Origin: Colwellia polaris
GTDB lineage: Bacteria > Pseudomonadota > Gammaproteobacteria > Enterobacterales > Alteromonadaceae
Length of the DNA: 64,000 nt
NCBI RefSeq assembly: GCF_002104515.1
Contig: NZ_NBOE01000004.1
Coordinates: 124,001-188,000 of the forward strand
Direction: 5' to 3'
The translations under genes and the position numbers were made by a program. The notes under the pieces were generated by a model, which did not search any database, was not told the origin of the DNA, and worked only from the letters and a program-made list of their open reading frames with translations. Of this stretch, positions 9,438 through 17,077 are shown piece after piece (positions within the stretch are counted from its first letter, which is position 1; each line of letters begins with the position of its first letter).

Positions 9438-10124
9438 CTAATGTTCAAACTTACCTTGTTTTAGGTAATGGAGAACTTGCTCGATTACCGCGTCATTACG
9501 CATCATGAAAACATGGGTAGTGGGCATTTCAATATGATCATTCATGCCCTCGACCTTAGTACTCTCAACTGAAACTTTACCGTCATCTGTATCTGGGATA
9601 AGCGATGAGAGAATTAAATTTATACTTTGCGTGCCGGCAATTATGCCAACATCAAAATTAGCTTTACCTAACTGATTAGGTACGCTCAATGCGCCTGTAC
9701 CTAATTGCATGCCGGCGTCGCCATTAACTAGATGAAACCCAGGTATATTACTCAGTTTATCAACAATCTCGGTGCCTTTATTGGGCGGACCTAACATCAC
9801 GACTTTATTTAAGTTTTTAACCGTATGATTACTTAAAAATTGTCGCACTAGAATGCCACCCATTGAATGCGTAACAAAGCTTACAGGCATACCCTCGCAC
9901 TGTAGTAATGCGTCTGAAATGGTTTTTTCTGCCAGTTGCTCAATAGAGTATGAGCGTGAAGGATAATCAATGTTCAACACTTTATATCCTTGAGCGGTTA
10001 AGCGTTCTGCCATTTTATCCATGGAATGTGCTGAGCGAGCTAAACCATGCAATAAAATTACACATTCATTCTCTAAGCTGTTTTTATCGTTCACGGGGTG
10101 TTCCAATTTCATTGCCATAAGCAT
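9438..10124 (-). CDS. Alpha/beta-hydrolase, esterase/lipase family
   Basis: A 228-residue alpha/beta-hydrolase. The oxyanion region is VILLHGLARSAHSMDKMAERL near residue 25 (core HGLARSA). The nucleophile elbow is THSMGG near residue 86, with Ser as nucleophile. A candidate acid lies in the second half (around DTDDGKVSVES) and the final His near MPTTHVFMM. There is no signal peptide, so the protein should be cytoplasmic. The frame has three clustered ATGs within its first five codons, and the upstream one at 10124 is used although none has a strong ribosome site. Substrate unknown, probably a short- or medium-chain ester. Confidence 0.82.
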   Translation of the reverse strand: MLMAMKLEHPVNDKNSLENECVILLHGLARSAHSMDKMAERLTAQGYKVLNIDYPSRSYSIEQLAEKTISDALLQCEGMPVSFVTHSMGGILVRQFLSNHTVKNLNKVVMLGPPNKGTEIVDKLSNIPGFHLVNGDAGMQLGTGALSVPNQLGKANFDVGIIAGTQSINLILSSLIPDTDDGKVSVESTKVEGMNDHIEMPTTHVFMMRNDAVIEQVLHYLKQGKFEH

Positions 10125-10169
10125 GCTAATTCAGCAGGACTACGGCTAAAATATAAATAACAATTTTAC

Positions 10170-10200
10170 AAAACCAACATTAAAATGCCATGTTGGTTTT
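10170..10200 (-). terminator. Terminator of the secreted nuclease-fold gene
   Basis: The perfect 11-bp arms AAAACCAACAT and ATGTTGGTTTT enclose a nine-base loop, 10 bases past the stop of the 10211-11110 gene. On the minus strand the stem ends in a short T run. It also separates that gene from the hydrolase gene downstream. Confidence 0.8.
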
Positions 10201-10210
10201 GCTTAGGAAA

Positions 10211-11110
10211 CTAAAGCGCTAATTCAATTGAAATAGGGCAGTGGTCACTCAAGGTTTGGCTAAGTTCGCGGGTATATTTTTGTTCAAATACTAGCTGTTC
10301 AAATGAATTTACCACGTATTGTGCTTTGGCTTTTGGATCAAAAATTATATGGTCGATATAGTCTTTATAATAACCACCCCAACATTTTGATTCAGCCGCA
10401 ATCGTAGGTGCCCAAAGGGTTTCTGCACCTTCGTCATTAATGGTTTGCCATAGGCCTTGTATTTCACTGAAGTTTAATGAAATATCTTTAACAAAACGAC
10501 GATTAAAATCGCCTAATAAAATAAAAGGTACACCTTCTTTAGCGCGCGCATCAACCCATGCTTCTAAAGGAATAGCTTGTTTGGCAAGTTCTGCACAAGC
10601 GGTTTTGGCATAAACTTCTTTTTCATTGCTGTTTGGCATGCTTGCAATGCTTGTTTGGTCTAGCGCTTTATCAAAACAGCCTGATTTCATGTGTACTGCT
10701 AATAACCGCACACTTTTACCATCTTTAGTTAAGGTAACGTCCATACCTCGACGTGCTAATCCTTGATCTAGTTCTTTATATTCAATCGCTGTGGCTTTAT
10801 AGCCACTGCTTTTTCTAACCGCAACACCTACACGTTGCACCCAGTCTTTAGTGGTAAAGAAATAGTCGTATTCATCACCAAACACTTTTGCCGCCCACTT
10901 TGCACTTTCAACTTCTTGCAGGGCAATAACATCAGCATCTAACTCACGAGCATAGCGGGCTAGTTTCTGATAATCAGTGTCTTTACGCTGATTATATTCA
11001 TGCGAGCCTAACCAAGCGATATTCCATGAGGCTACTTTTAAAGTCTCAGCAAAGCTATTAATACTTACTATCGAGAGTACTAGCACAAATAGGCTAATTA
11101 ATTTTGTCAT
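10211..11110 (-). CDS. Secreted endonuclease/exonuclease/phosphatase-family protein
   Basis: A 299-residue protein of the DNase I-like (EEP) fold. It has a signal peptide (LISLFVLVLSIVSINSFA). Metal and catalytic residues are visible in order: VASWNIAWLG (Asn), ALQEVES (Glu), LLAVHMKSGCF (His), ILLGDFNRRF (Asp and Asn), and near the end LSDHCPISIEL (Asp and His). Family members cleave DNA, RNA or phosphodiester/phosphomonoester bonds, and substrate cannot be told from sequence. Two Cys pairs may form disulphides. It is a single gene ending at its own terminator. Confidence 0.85.
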   Translation of the reverse strand: MTKLISLFVLVLSIVSINSFAETLKVASWNIAWLGSHEYNQRKDTDYQKLARYARELDADVIALQEVESAKWAAKVFGDEYDYFFTTKDWVQRVGVAVRKSSGYKATAIEYKELDQGLARRGMDVTLTKDGKSVRLLAVHMKSGCFDKALDQTSIASMPNSNEKEVYAKTACAELAKQAIPLEAWVDARAKEGVPFILLGDFNRRFVKDISLNFSEIQGLWQTINDEGAETLWAPTIAAESKCWGGYYKDYIDHIIFDPKAKAQYVVNSFEQLVFEQKYTRELSQTLSDHCPISIELAL

Positions 11111-11384
11111 GTCATTATTCTAAACGTTACATTGGGCAGCTATAGTAACCGCAGCGCAGTTAAATTCAAATTAACCAATTAAAAAAATTGTAATATTATT
11201 TTTCGCTGCAAATTGTTGTCGATAATCTACTTTTATCTAGTTTGAAATTAATTAATTTATTTTAACCCCATTTGTACAAGTTAATCGTTTTACTCATAAG
11301 TTAGATACTGGCCACTGACTTAGCGTGTGTTCACACCTCTTTAATTTATATCACTTTAAAATTATCAAATATTGGGGTAAAACG

Positions 11385-11993
11385 ATGAAAAATATAATAA
11401 CGATAACAGCGCTTGCGGGTGCAACAACCTTTGGTTTATTTGCTTTTATGGCATACTTGGTCAATAACGATCAAGTATTACCACCTGAAGCACAACCGAG
11501 CTTAATTGTTGAGGTGGCTCAATTGCCTGAGGAACGTCCGGCTGAAGTTAAGCCTGTATTTAAAAATAATCCTCCGCCAGCACCTAAACCTATGCCAAAA
11601 ACTTTTGAGCCCGTAATAGAAACAAGTGTTATAGGAGATTATAAGTATGATAATCAGGGGATTAAAGTAGCAAGCTCTAATACTAGCTTGCTACTAAATA
11701 ATAATAAGCGCGATAGTGATGCTCGACCTATTGTACGCATTAATCCAAAATATCCCCCTGTTGCGGCAAGAGAAGGTATTGAAGGCTGGGTTAAGTTGCG
11801 ATTTGATATTGATGCCTTAGGCGGTGTTACTAATATTGAAGTTATTGACGCAGAACCAAAGCGTGTGTTTAATCAAGCCGCTAAACAAGCGTTAAGAAAG
11901 TGGAAGTATCGCGCAAAATCAGAAGCTGGAGAAACCACTATTCAGCAAGGCTTAACAGTACAGCTAGCGTTTAATATGGAACAACAAAGTTAG
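11385..11993 (+). CDS. TonB-family energy transducer
   Basis: A 202-residue TonB-like protein. It has one N-terminal transmembrane anchor, a Pro-rich periplasmic linker (PPPAPKPMPK), and a C-terminal TonB domain with INPKYPPVAAREGIEGWVKL (core YPPVAAREGIEGWV) and ending RKWKYRA...LTVQLAFNME. TonB couples the ExbBD proton-driven motor to outer-membrane transporters. The ATG at 11385 with GGGG seven bases upstream is chosen; the frame extends 60 bases further but that part does not look coding. A sigma factor and a second TonB follow in the same direction. Confidence 0.9.
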   Translation: MKNIITITALAGATTFGLFAFMAYLVNNDQVLPPEAQPSLIVEVAQLPEERPAEVKPVFKNNPPPAPKPMPKTFEPVIETSVIGDYKYDNQGIKVASSNTSLLLNNNKRDSDARPIVRINPKYPPVAAREGIEGWVKLRFDIDALGGVTNIEVIDAEPKRVFNQAAKQALRKWKYRAKSEAGETTIQQGLTVQLAFNMEQQS

Positions 11994-12002
11994 GATCATA
12001 AT

Positions 12003-12569
12003 TTGCAGTTACCTTCGATGATAAAAGGTTGGTACAACCCAAAATCTAGCCCTGAAAAGTTGCTGGCAAGTTATTTGGCAACCGGTAAAAACAAATATTT
12101 GTCTTTGCTGGTTGCACAATTTCATCTGTCGTTATATCACTATGTGTTGAGTCAATCTAATAAAGAGTTAGCTGAAGATATAGTGCAAACAACTTGGCTA
12201 AAAGTTATGCAAACACAGGGGCGTAACAAAGCTCAAACCAATGTAAAAAGTTGGTTGTTCACCATTGCAAGAAATAGCCTAATTGATGAGTTTCGTCGTC
12301 AAAAAAAATGGCAGGTTCAATTGTTAGATGAAAATAAAGTGCTAACAGAAAACCTGGAGAAATCTATTCAAGCTGCTGATAGATTAACGCAATTTAATGC
12401 TGCACTAGAACAATTGCCTTTTTTACAAAAGGAGGCTTTTATCTTTCAGCAAGAGGGCTTTTCAGTGTTAGAAATATCAATGTTAACCGACGATAGCTTT
12501 GAAACTATTAAAAGCCGTTTACGTTATGCACGCAATAATTTACACCACTTAATAGGAAGTCAGTCATGA
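12003..12569 (+). CDS. ECF-type RNA polymerase sigma factor
   Basis: A 188-residue sigma-70 family protein of the extracytoplasmic-function group. Region 2 includes ELAEDIVQTTWLKVMQ and the promoter-melting segment SWLFTIARNSLIDEFRRQKK. Region 4 includes LPFLQKEAFIFQQEGFSVLE and a helix-turn-helix ending SFETIKSRLRYARNNL. TTG at 12003 is preceded by AGGA at a good distance, with an in-frame ATG at 12018 as alternative. It sits between two tonB-like genes and overlaps the second by four bases. The neighbouring membrane-anchored TonB protein could serve as its anti-sigma partner, but this is inference. Confidence 0.9.
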   Translation: MQLPSMIKGWYNPKSSPEKLLASYLATGKNKYLSLLVAQFHLSLYHYVLSQSNKELAEDIVQTTWLKVMQTQGRNKAQTNVKSWLFTIARNSLIDEFRRQKKWQVQLLDENKVLTENLEKSIQAADRLTQFNAALEQLPFLQKEAFIFQQEGFSVLEISMLTDDSFETIKSRLRYARNNLHHLIGSQS

Positions 12570-13276
12570 GTGCCGATAGCTTCGATAAAGAGCTTTCTGG
12601 GCTTTATCAACAAAGAAAAGATCAAATTAAAGCCCCAGAACTCGTGGGAGATAGCACTAAAAAAATGCATGTAAAGCGCTCCCCTTGGCACACGTTAGCC
12701 TTGCTTTTAACTGGTGGGGCAGCGTCTTTTGGTATTATGGCGATAGTCACTCATTTTGCCGCACCACCTGCGCACAATAGTGCTAAGCATTACCAACCAC
12801 ACTCTGTTCGAATAATTGAATTAGGCGAGGTTAAACCTCAAGCTGAAGCATTATTACCCGTTACTCCTAGGTTACCGCCTCAACCAGAGAGTTTGCCACC
12901 AAAAACGTTAGGAAATAGCCTTGTTAAGCAAGAACAAATTGTGTTGTTAAAAGCAGAATTACCCGCTCAAAAAGTGTTTAACCCGTTGGTTAAAATACCC
13001 AAGATTAATGCAAAATTAGTTGCGATTAACCCGATACATAAAGTGATGCCTGAATATCCTAAATCAGCACTTCATGAACAAAAGTCAGGCACGGTAAAAT
13101 TGCAATATATTATTTCAGATGAGGGCAAAGCCGTTGATATTACAAATTTAAATAAGCAAGTCGATCGCGTGCTAGTTCGTTCAGCAAAAAAAGCATTAAC
13201 ACAGTGGCGCTACGCTAAAGAAAATAGCAGTAGCCAAATACTTGAGGTTGAATTCGAATTTAATCTTGAAAAATAG
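12566..13276 (+). CDS. TonB-domain membrane protein, possible anti-sigma role
   Basis: A 236-residue protein. It has a cytoplasmic N-terminus of about 45 residues, one transmembrane helix (LALLLTGGAASFGIMAIV), a Pro-rich linker and a C-terminal TonB domain (MPEYPKSALHEQKSGTVKLQ and KKALTQWRYA). Its start overlaps the sigma gene by four bases (ATGA), a sign of coupled translation. The cytoplasmic N-terminus is longer than in most TonB proteins and sits where anti-sigma domains are found (ECF sigma followed by membrane regulator). A TonB fold fused to an anti-sigma-like tail would be unusual. No known anti-sigma motif is recognised. Confidence 0.75.
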   Translation: MSADSFDKELSGLYQQRKDQIKAPELVGDSTKKMHVKRSPWHTLALLLTGGAASFGIMAIVTHFAAPPAHNSAKHYQPHSVRIIELGEVKPQAEALLPVTPRLPPQPESLPPKTLGNSLVKQEQIVLLKAELPAQKVFNPLVKIPKINAKLVAINPIHKVMPEYPKSALHEQKSGTVKLQYIISDEGKAVDITNLNKQVDRVLVRSAKKALTQWRYAKENSSSQILEVEFEFNLEK

Positions 13277-13392
13277 CCATTAATTTACCTTAATTAAATC
13301 AGTGGCATAGGTTCGTATAAGTAGAGATAGGTATAAAAAACGATAATTTCGTAACATTCACAGTGTTTTATTTTTTAGGCCTTCTATTTTTA

Positions 13393-14109
13393 CTATTTCT
13401 TAAAGCGATAATTCCCTTTTCGTAATAAATGTATTGTCCAAATAAGTCCCGTTAAGGTTAGCCACAAGGTGATAAAAGCGAACAACTTAATTTGAACCGT
13501 GTTGAAGTTGCCCGCGCTACCGTAATCCATAAAATGTAACATATAGAAAAAATCTGCAAAGCGTTTATCGCTGTTACTATGTCCAATAACACGCCCTGAG
13601 CCTTGTTCAACGTAGACACTGGTAGCTAATTTGTCATTAAAATTAACTTGCCAGCTGGGATTTTTGTGCTTAATAAAATCGGCGATAGGTGGGGTGATTA
13701 ACGTAGCTGAAGTTATGTCACCTGGGCCATTATAACTTGCCTTGGCAATCGCAATAGCTAATGGCTTATCCACTAAGGTTAACTGGCCTGTGACGGCGTT
13801 CACGATATGGTAATTATTGCTAAAGTGACGATATAAACCTTGTTGTTGAGTTAACAAGTAATAAGGCTGTGAGAGAATACTGGTTTGATTAAGCTCAATA
13901 GTGTTTGGATAAGCGTTTAATAAATGTTCAACCGGTATTAAATTTACGTTTAGGCTAACTGTTGGCGTTAAAGCTTGACGATAAGTATTACCACGGGCTT
14001 TTTGATGATCGATTACATTGAATACTAAACCGCTAACGACCCAAATAATAACTTGTAAGCCAACGAGCAAAGAGGCCCATTTATGAATCTTTCTTATCCA
14101 GATAATCAT
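13393..14109 (-). CDS. PepSY-associated membrane protein
   Basis: A 238-residue membrane protein. An N-terminal helix follows IRKIHKWASLLVGLQVIIW, the PepSY-associated TM signature (HKW). A periplasmic middle contains a PepSY-like region (WQVNFNDKLATSVYVEQGSG), and a C-terminal helix follows YMLHFMDYG (FITLWLTLTGLIWTIHLL). Such proteins are often linked to iron uptake or reductive iron release; that role is inferred. Its start overlaps the end of the homologous upstream gene by four bases, so the pair is one operon and probably arose by duplication. Confidence 0.8.
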   Translation of the reverse strand: MIIWIRKIHKWASLLVGLQVIIWVVSGLVFNVIDHQKARGNTYRQALTPTVSLNVNLIPVEHLLNAYPNTIELNQTSILSQPYYLLTQQQGLYRHFSNNYHIVNAVTGQLTLVDKPLAIAIAKASYNGPGDITSATLITPPIADFIKHKNPSWQVNFNDKLATSVYVEQGSGRVIGHSNSDKRFADFFYMLHFMDYGSAGNFNTVQIKLFAFITLWLTLTGLIWTIHLLRKGNYRFKK

Positions 14110-14927
14110 GACTTACCTCCAACAGAAGAGCGACTGCTAGGTCTTTTTTTCTTGGATTTACCTAAGGTTTTTCGAGTATTTAATCTTGGTTTTATTGCTT
14201 TAAAGTAAGTTAATACTAAGCCACTGAATACGGCAAAAATCGCAAGTATGGCGATAAAAAATAACAGCCAATTGCCAGCGTTTTCTTCGTCACCATAATC
14301 CATAATATGTAGGCGAAACATCCAATCAAAAATATACCAAAATCGATGTCGTTTACTGACCACTTTGCCGTTATTAGCTGAAATGAATAATGCAGGCGCA
14401 GAGAAGTGATCAAAGTCGACTTGCCAAACCGGTAGGTGCCGCGCCGATAAGCCAAACTCTGGGTTTGCTAAAATGAGTTTGGCATTAAGTACATCTTCCT
14501 TACCCGCGTAATGATATTTTGCTACTTCAATTGCAGTACTTTTATTTAACGGGGATAGCTTTTCACCGTTACTTGCATCAATAATAAATTGCTGTTTTGC
14601 TATCTTGAAGCGATACACTTCTCGGTCAACCAACAAGCCAACACTTAAATTTTTAGCATCGGGGTATTTTTTAAATAGCTTAGCGGTAGCGTATGTTAAG
14701 TTTTCTGGCTTTATGGCCTTTTGATGCGCAACTACCAAGCTATCGCCATGGATATAGTCAATATCAAAAAACACCATATATGCGCCAGTAACGGACCATA
14801 TAACAAACTGAACACCAATAAATAGCATCAACCATTTGTGAATCTTATGACTCAAATTAAATAACTTAAATGGTCTTTTTATAGATTTAGTTTGGGATTT
14901 ATTTGTTTTATTAATATTTTTATCCAC
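14106..14927 (-). CDS. PepSY-associated membrane protein
   Basis: A 273-residue paralogue of the downstream gene. It has the same layout: a basic Lys-rich N-terminus, the helix start LSHKIHKWLMLFIGVQFVIW, a periplasmic PepSY-like domain (LPVWQVDFDHFSAPALFISA, then GKVVSKRHRFWYIFDWMFRLH), the MDYGDEENAGNWL motif, a final helix and a basic tail. It is the first gene of a two-gene operon. The two copies conserve the HKW and LHxMDYG motifs, suggesting they form a heterodimer. The substrate is not evident. A roughly 300-bp spacer upstream holds the promoter, with no clear operator seen. Confidence 0.8.
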   Translation of the reverse strand: MDKNINKTNKSQTKSIKRPFKLFNLSHKIHKWLMLFIGVQFVIWSVTGAYMVFFDIDYIHGDSLVVAHQKAIKPENLTYATAKLFKKYPDAKNLSVGLLVDREVYRFKIAKQQFIIDASNGEKLSPLNKSTAIEVAKYHYAGKEDVLNAKLILANPEFGLSARHLPVWQVDFDHFSAPALFISANNGKVVSKRHRFWYIFDWMFRLHIMDYGDEENAGNWLLFFIAILAIFAVFSGLVLTYFKAIKPRLNTRKTLGKSKKKRPSSRSSVGGKS

Positions 14928-15225
14928 TACAATTCCATTAAAAGGTGGTTTTGAACTTATATTTCTAATTAGATTTTGTTCACTAAACGGCTATTTACAA
15001 CAGTCTATCGCTTGTTAATATTGGTTGTAAGTCTATTGTCATCATGATTAAAAAGTGCAATAAATCAGCCACAATAAAATTATAAACAGCTGATTACAAG
15101 GTAAACTATATAAAAGTTTGGTTGTTTTTCCGGCGCTTACGTTTACGATAATATAACAACCGCGGTAATTATCCTGAAAACTCGTTATTATATAAATCAC
15201 TATTTTTATTAGAGCTCTAATACCC

Positions 15226-15642
15226 ATGGATATTATGAATGAAACATTGCCAATTTCTATTAAAGTAAGTGATGCTTTAGCGACAGAAGTGCAAAATATA
15301 CTCTCTATTACGAATAAACTATCCGCGCAGTTAAATTTTCACACCATGACCGCAAATTGGTATGGCGATGAAGCGAATATTATGTCGATAAATTTTTATC
15401 TTGTCGCTCTGGCTGAGCTTACTCACTTAAGCACTGAAAATGAAAAACTTACAGTAGAGAAACTTGCTGATGACGTAATGCTTAGAGCAAACAACAATAT
15501 ATTTGATTGCCATGTTGCCATCACCGAAGCTGAATTAGCCTTGATAACAAAGCAACCGAAGTTATTATCTGGTTACCTCGCGAAAAAACTCACCAAAGTA
15601 CTTAATTTAATTGCTGACAAACAACAACTCATTCATATTTAA
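15226..15642 (+). CDS. Hypothetical protein
   Basis: I do not recognise this 138-residue protein. It is soluble, mostly helical and acidic, with no Cys pairs or signal peptide. Two in-frame ATGs (15226 and 15235) are possible starts and neither has a strong ribosome site. The sequence contains a WYGDEANIMSINFYLVALAE stretch that looks like a helix pair. It stands alone, about 120 bp before the duplicated small RNA genes, and shares codon use with its surroundings, so it is probably expressed. Confidence 0.55.
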   Translation: MDIMNETLPISIKVSDALATEVQNILSITNKLSAQLNFHTMTANWYGDEANIMSINFYLVALAELTHLSTENEKLTVEKLADDVMLRANNNIFDCHVAITEAELALITKQPKLLSGYLAKKLTKVLNLIADKQQLIHI

Positions 15643-15758
15643 CGTTATTGAAAATAATTAATAGATTGTTTTTGTTGGTAAAAATAAAGTTTATATCAAA
15701 GATTTAAGAATTTACTTTAAATAAAACTTAAATTAATTGAACTAAATTAGAGTTAAGG

Positions 15759-15864
15759 GCTCTTACTTAGCAAGAGATTCTCCCCCTCGATTTAGTTTTT
15801 ATTGTTGTTTTATATTAGTGTTTTTATATTGTAAGCGCACCTCGACTGAGGGGCGCTTTTTTTT
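15759..15864 (+). ncRNA. Candidate small RNA, copy 1
   Basis: A predicted ~106-nt transcript. It begins GCTCTTACTTAGCAAGAG, which folds into a 5-bp hairpin, then has a C-rich single-stranded stretch (TCTCCCCCTCGATTT), a U-rich region, and ends in a strong terminator (GCGCaCCTC-GACT-GAGGgGCGC then eight T). The same order, and the element TTGAACT exactly 15 bases before GCTC, recur in copy 2. A C-rich seed followed by a U-rich Hfq-type terminator is typical of small RNAs that pair with Shine-Dalgarno sequences. There is no open reading frame. The 5' end is estimated. Confidence 0.6.
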
Positions 15865-15875
15865 GCTTAAAATAA

Positions 15876-16008
15876 TTAACCTGAACTCCGGATAAGCAGC
15901 ACTGATGGTATCTATTTCTGATGTTCACCTTGCTATAGTAGTTACTTTATCACCTAAGATTATGATTTACTTGAGTATCAAGCACGCATTATCCAGAGTT
16001 CAGGTTAA
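15876..16008 (+). mobile_element. MITE copy 1, 133 bp
   Basis: A non-coding element with 18-bp terminal inverted repeats: AACCTGAACTCCGGATAA on the left and TTATCCAGAGTTCAGGTT on the right, differing at one position. The outermost bases are TTAA on both sides, possibly a target duplication. The interior shares GATGTTCACCTTGCTATAG and CACTTGAGTATCAAGCAC-like stretches with the copy at 21.1 kb. It sits between the two small RNA copies. The parent transposon is not in the window. Confidence 0.85.
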
Positions 16009-16091
16009 GTAAACAAATGCAGCACACTTAACTTCAACTAAATGCATTAAATAGTTAAGTTAAATTAATTTGAACTTAATCATAAATACAA

Positions 16092-16194
16092 GCTCTTACT
16101 TAGCAAGAGATTTCCCCCCTCGATTTTGTTTTTATTATTTTTTTGTATTAGTGTTTTATGACAAGCGCCCCTCATTTGAAGGGCGCTTTTTTTT
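16092..16194 (+). ncRNA. Candidate small RNA, copy 2
   Basis: Homologue of the element at 15759-15864. It has the same 5' hairpin (CTCTTACTTAGCAAGAG), a slightly longer C-run (TTTCCCCCCTCGATTTT), the same U-rich middle and a GCGCCC...GGGCGC terminator followed by eight T. The terminator loop and stem differ from copy 1 while pairing is kept, which supports a functional RNA structure. Upstream sequence including TTGAACT is also shared, so the promoter was duplicated too. It lies about 100 bp before the ahpC OxyR operator; no functional link is proven. Confidence 0.6.
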
Positions 16195-16290
16195 GTCTTT
16201 AATACTTAAAAACCAGTAACCTCTATCTCTAACTTATCAATAATATTTCAAGACAGGGATAGTCACATATATACATGCATATACATTTTA

Positions 16291-16327
16291 ATAGGTTTTA
16301 CCTATTGATGTTATAAATTCAAACGAT
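16291..16327 (+). promoter_or_regulatory. OxyR binding site of ahpC
   Basis: The first half, ATAGGTTTTACCTAT, matches the OxyR motif ATAGnTnnnAnCTAT perfectly. A 7-base spacer follows, and the second half ATAAATTCAAACGAT keeps most fixed positions. The spacing equals the tetramer-binding arrangement known for OxyR. It lies about 78 bp before the ahpC start, and oxyR itself is encoded downstream of ahpF. Confidence 0.88.
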
Positions 16328-16404
16328 TGTTCCTATTTAAAATTACGACGTATCATTCTCCCAACTTAACAAGAACTCATTTTTTTAAACAAGTGGAGAT
16401 ACAC

Positions 16405-16974
16405 ATGTACCAATCAATTATCAATTCAACTATTCAACCATTTAACGCAACAGCATTTAGCAATGGCGATTTTATTGAAGTTTCTGAAGCTGATGTAGCT
16501 GGCAAGTGGTCAGTATTTTTCTTCTACCCAGCTGACTTTACTTTTGTATGTCCGACTGAGTTAGGCGATATGGCTGATCACTACGCACAGTTACAAGAAA
16601 TGGGCGTTGAAGTTTACTCAGTATCAACTGATACACATTTTACTCATAAAGCATGGCACGCTAGTTCAGACACTATTGGTAAGATTCAATATCCAATGAT
16701 TGGTGACCCAACAGGTAAAATTACTCGTAATTTTGGTGTCATGATCGAAGAAGATGGTTTAGCACTACGTGGTACGTTTGTTGTTAACCCTGAAGGCGAA
16801 ATTAAAATTGCTGAAATACATGACTTAGGTATTGGTCGTTCTGCAAAAGAATTGGTTCGTAAAATTCAAGCAGCACAATATGTAGCTGAACATGACGGAG
16901 AAGTTTGTCCAGCAGCATGGCAGCCAGGTGCAGATACATTAACACCTTCTTTAGACTTAGTTGGCAAAATCTAA
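16405..16974 (+). CDS. ahpC: Alkyl hydroperoxide reductase subunit C (peroxiredoxin)
   Basis: A 189-residue typical 2-Cys peroxiredoxin, the length of the enterobacterial enzyme. The peroxidatic Cys is C49 in DFTFVCPTELGD, and the resolving Cys is C168 in GEVCPAAWQPG. It reduces H2O2 and organic peroxides in the cytoplasm and is re-reduced by AhpF, encoded about 100 bp downstream. The ATG at 16405 with GGAG seven bases upstream is chosen; the frame runs 78 bases further up, into the OxyR site. Expression is predicted to be peroxide-induced through OxyR. The GGLGxxxFP-type motif of sensitive peroxiredoxins was not checked in detail. Confidence 0.96.
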   Translation: MYQSIINSTIQPFNATAFSNGDFIEVSEADVAGKWSVFFFYPADFTFVCPTELGDMADHYAQLQEMGVEVYSVSTDTHFTHKAWHASSDTIGKIQYPMIGDPTGKITRNFGVMIEEDGLALRGTFVVNPEGEIKIAEIHDLGIGRSAKELVRKIQAAQYVAEHDGEVCPAAWQPGADTLTPSLDLVGKI

Positions 16975-16989
16975 ACTAAGCATAATATT

Positions 16990-17013
16990 GCCGCGATATA
17001 CAGATGTCGCGGC
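16990..17013 (+). terminator. ahpC-ahpF intergenic hairpin (attenuator or 3' stabiliser)
   Basis: The 7-bp arms GCCGCGA and TCGCGGC enclose a 10-base loop, 16 bases past the ahpC stop. The following T run is weak, so it may act as a partial terminator or as a 3' stabiliser giving more AhpC than AhpF. Confidence 0.6.
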
Positions 17014-17077
17014 TAAATTTAACGTAAAAGCAAAATACCTTAAATCATATTCATCACAATTTTCGAAGGAATAAACC

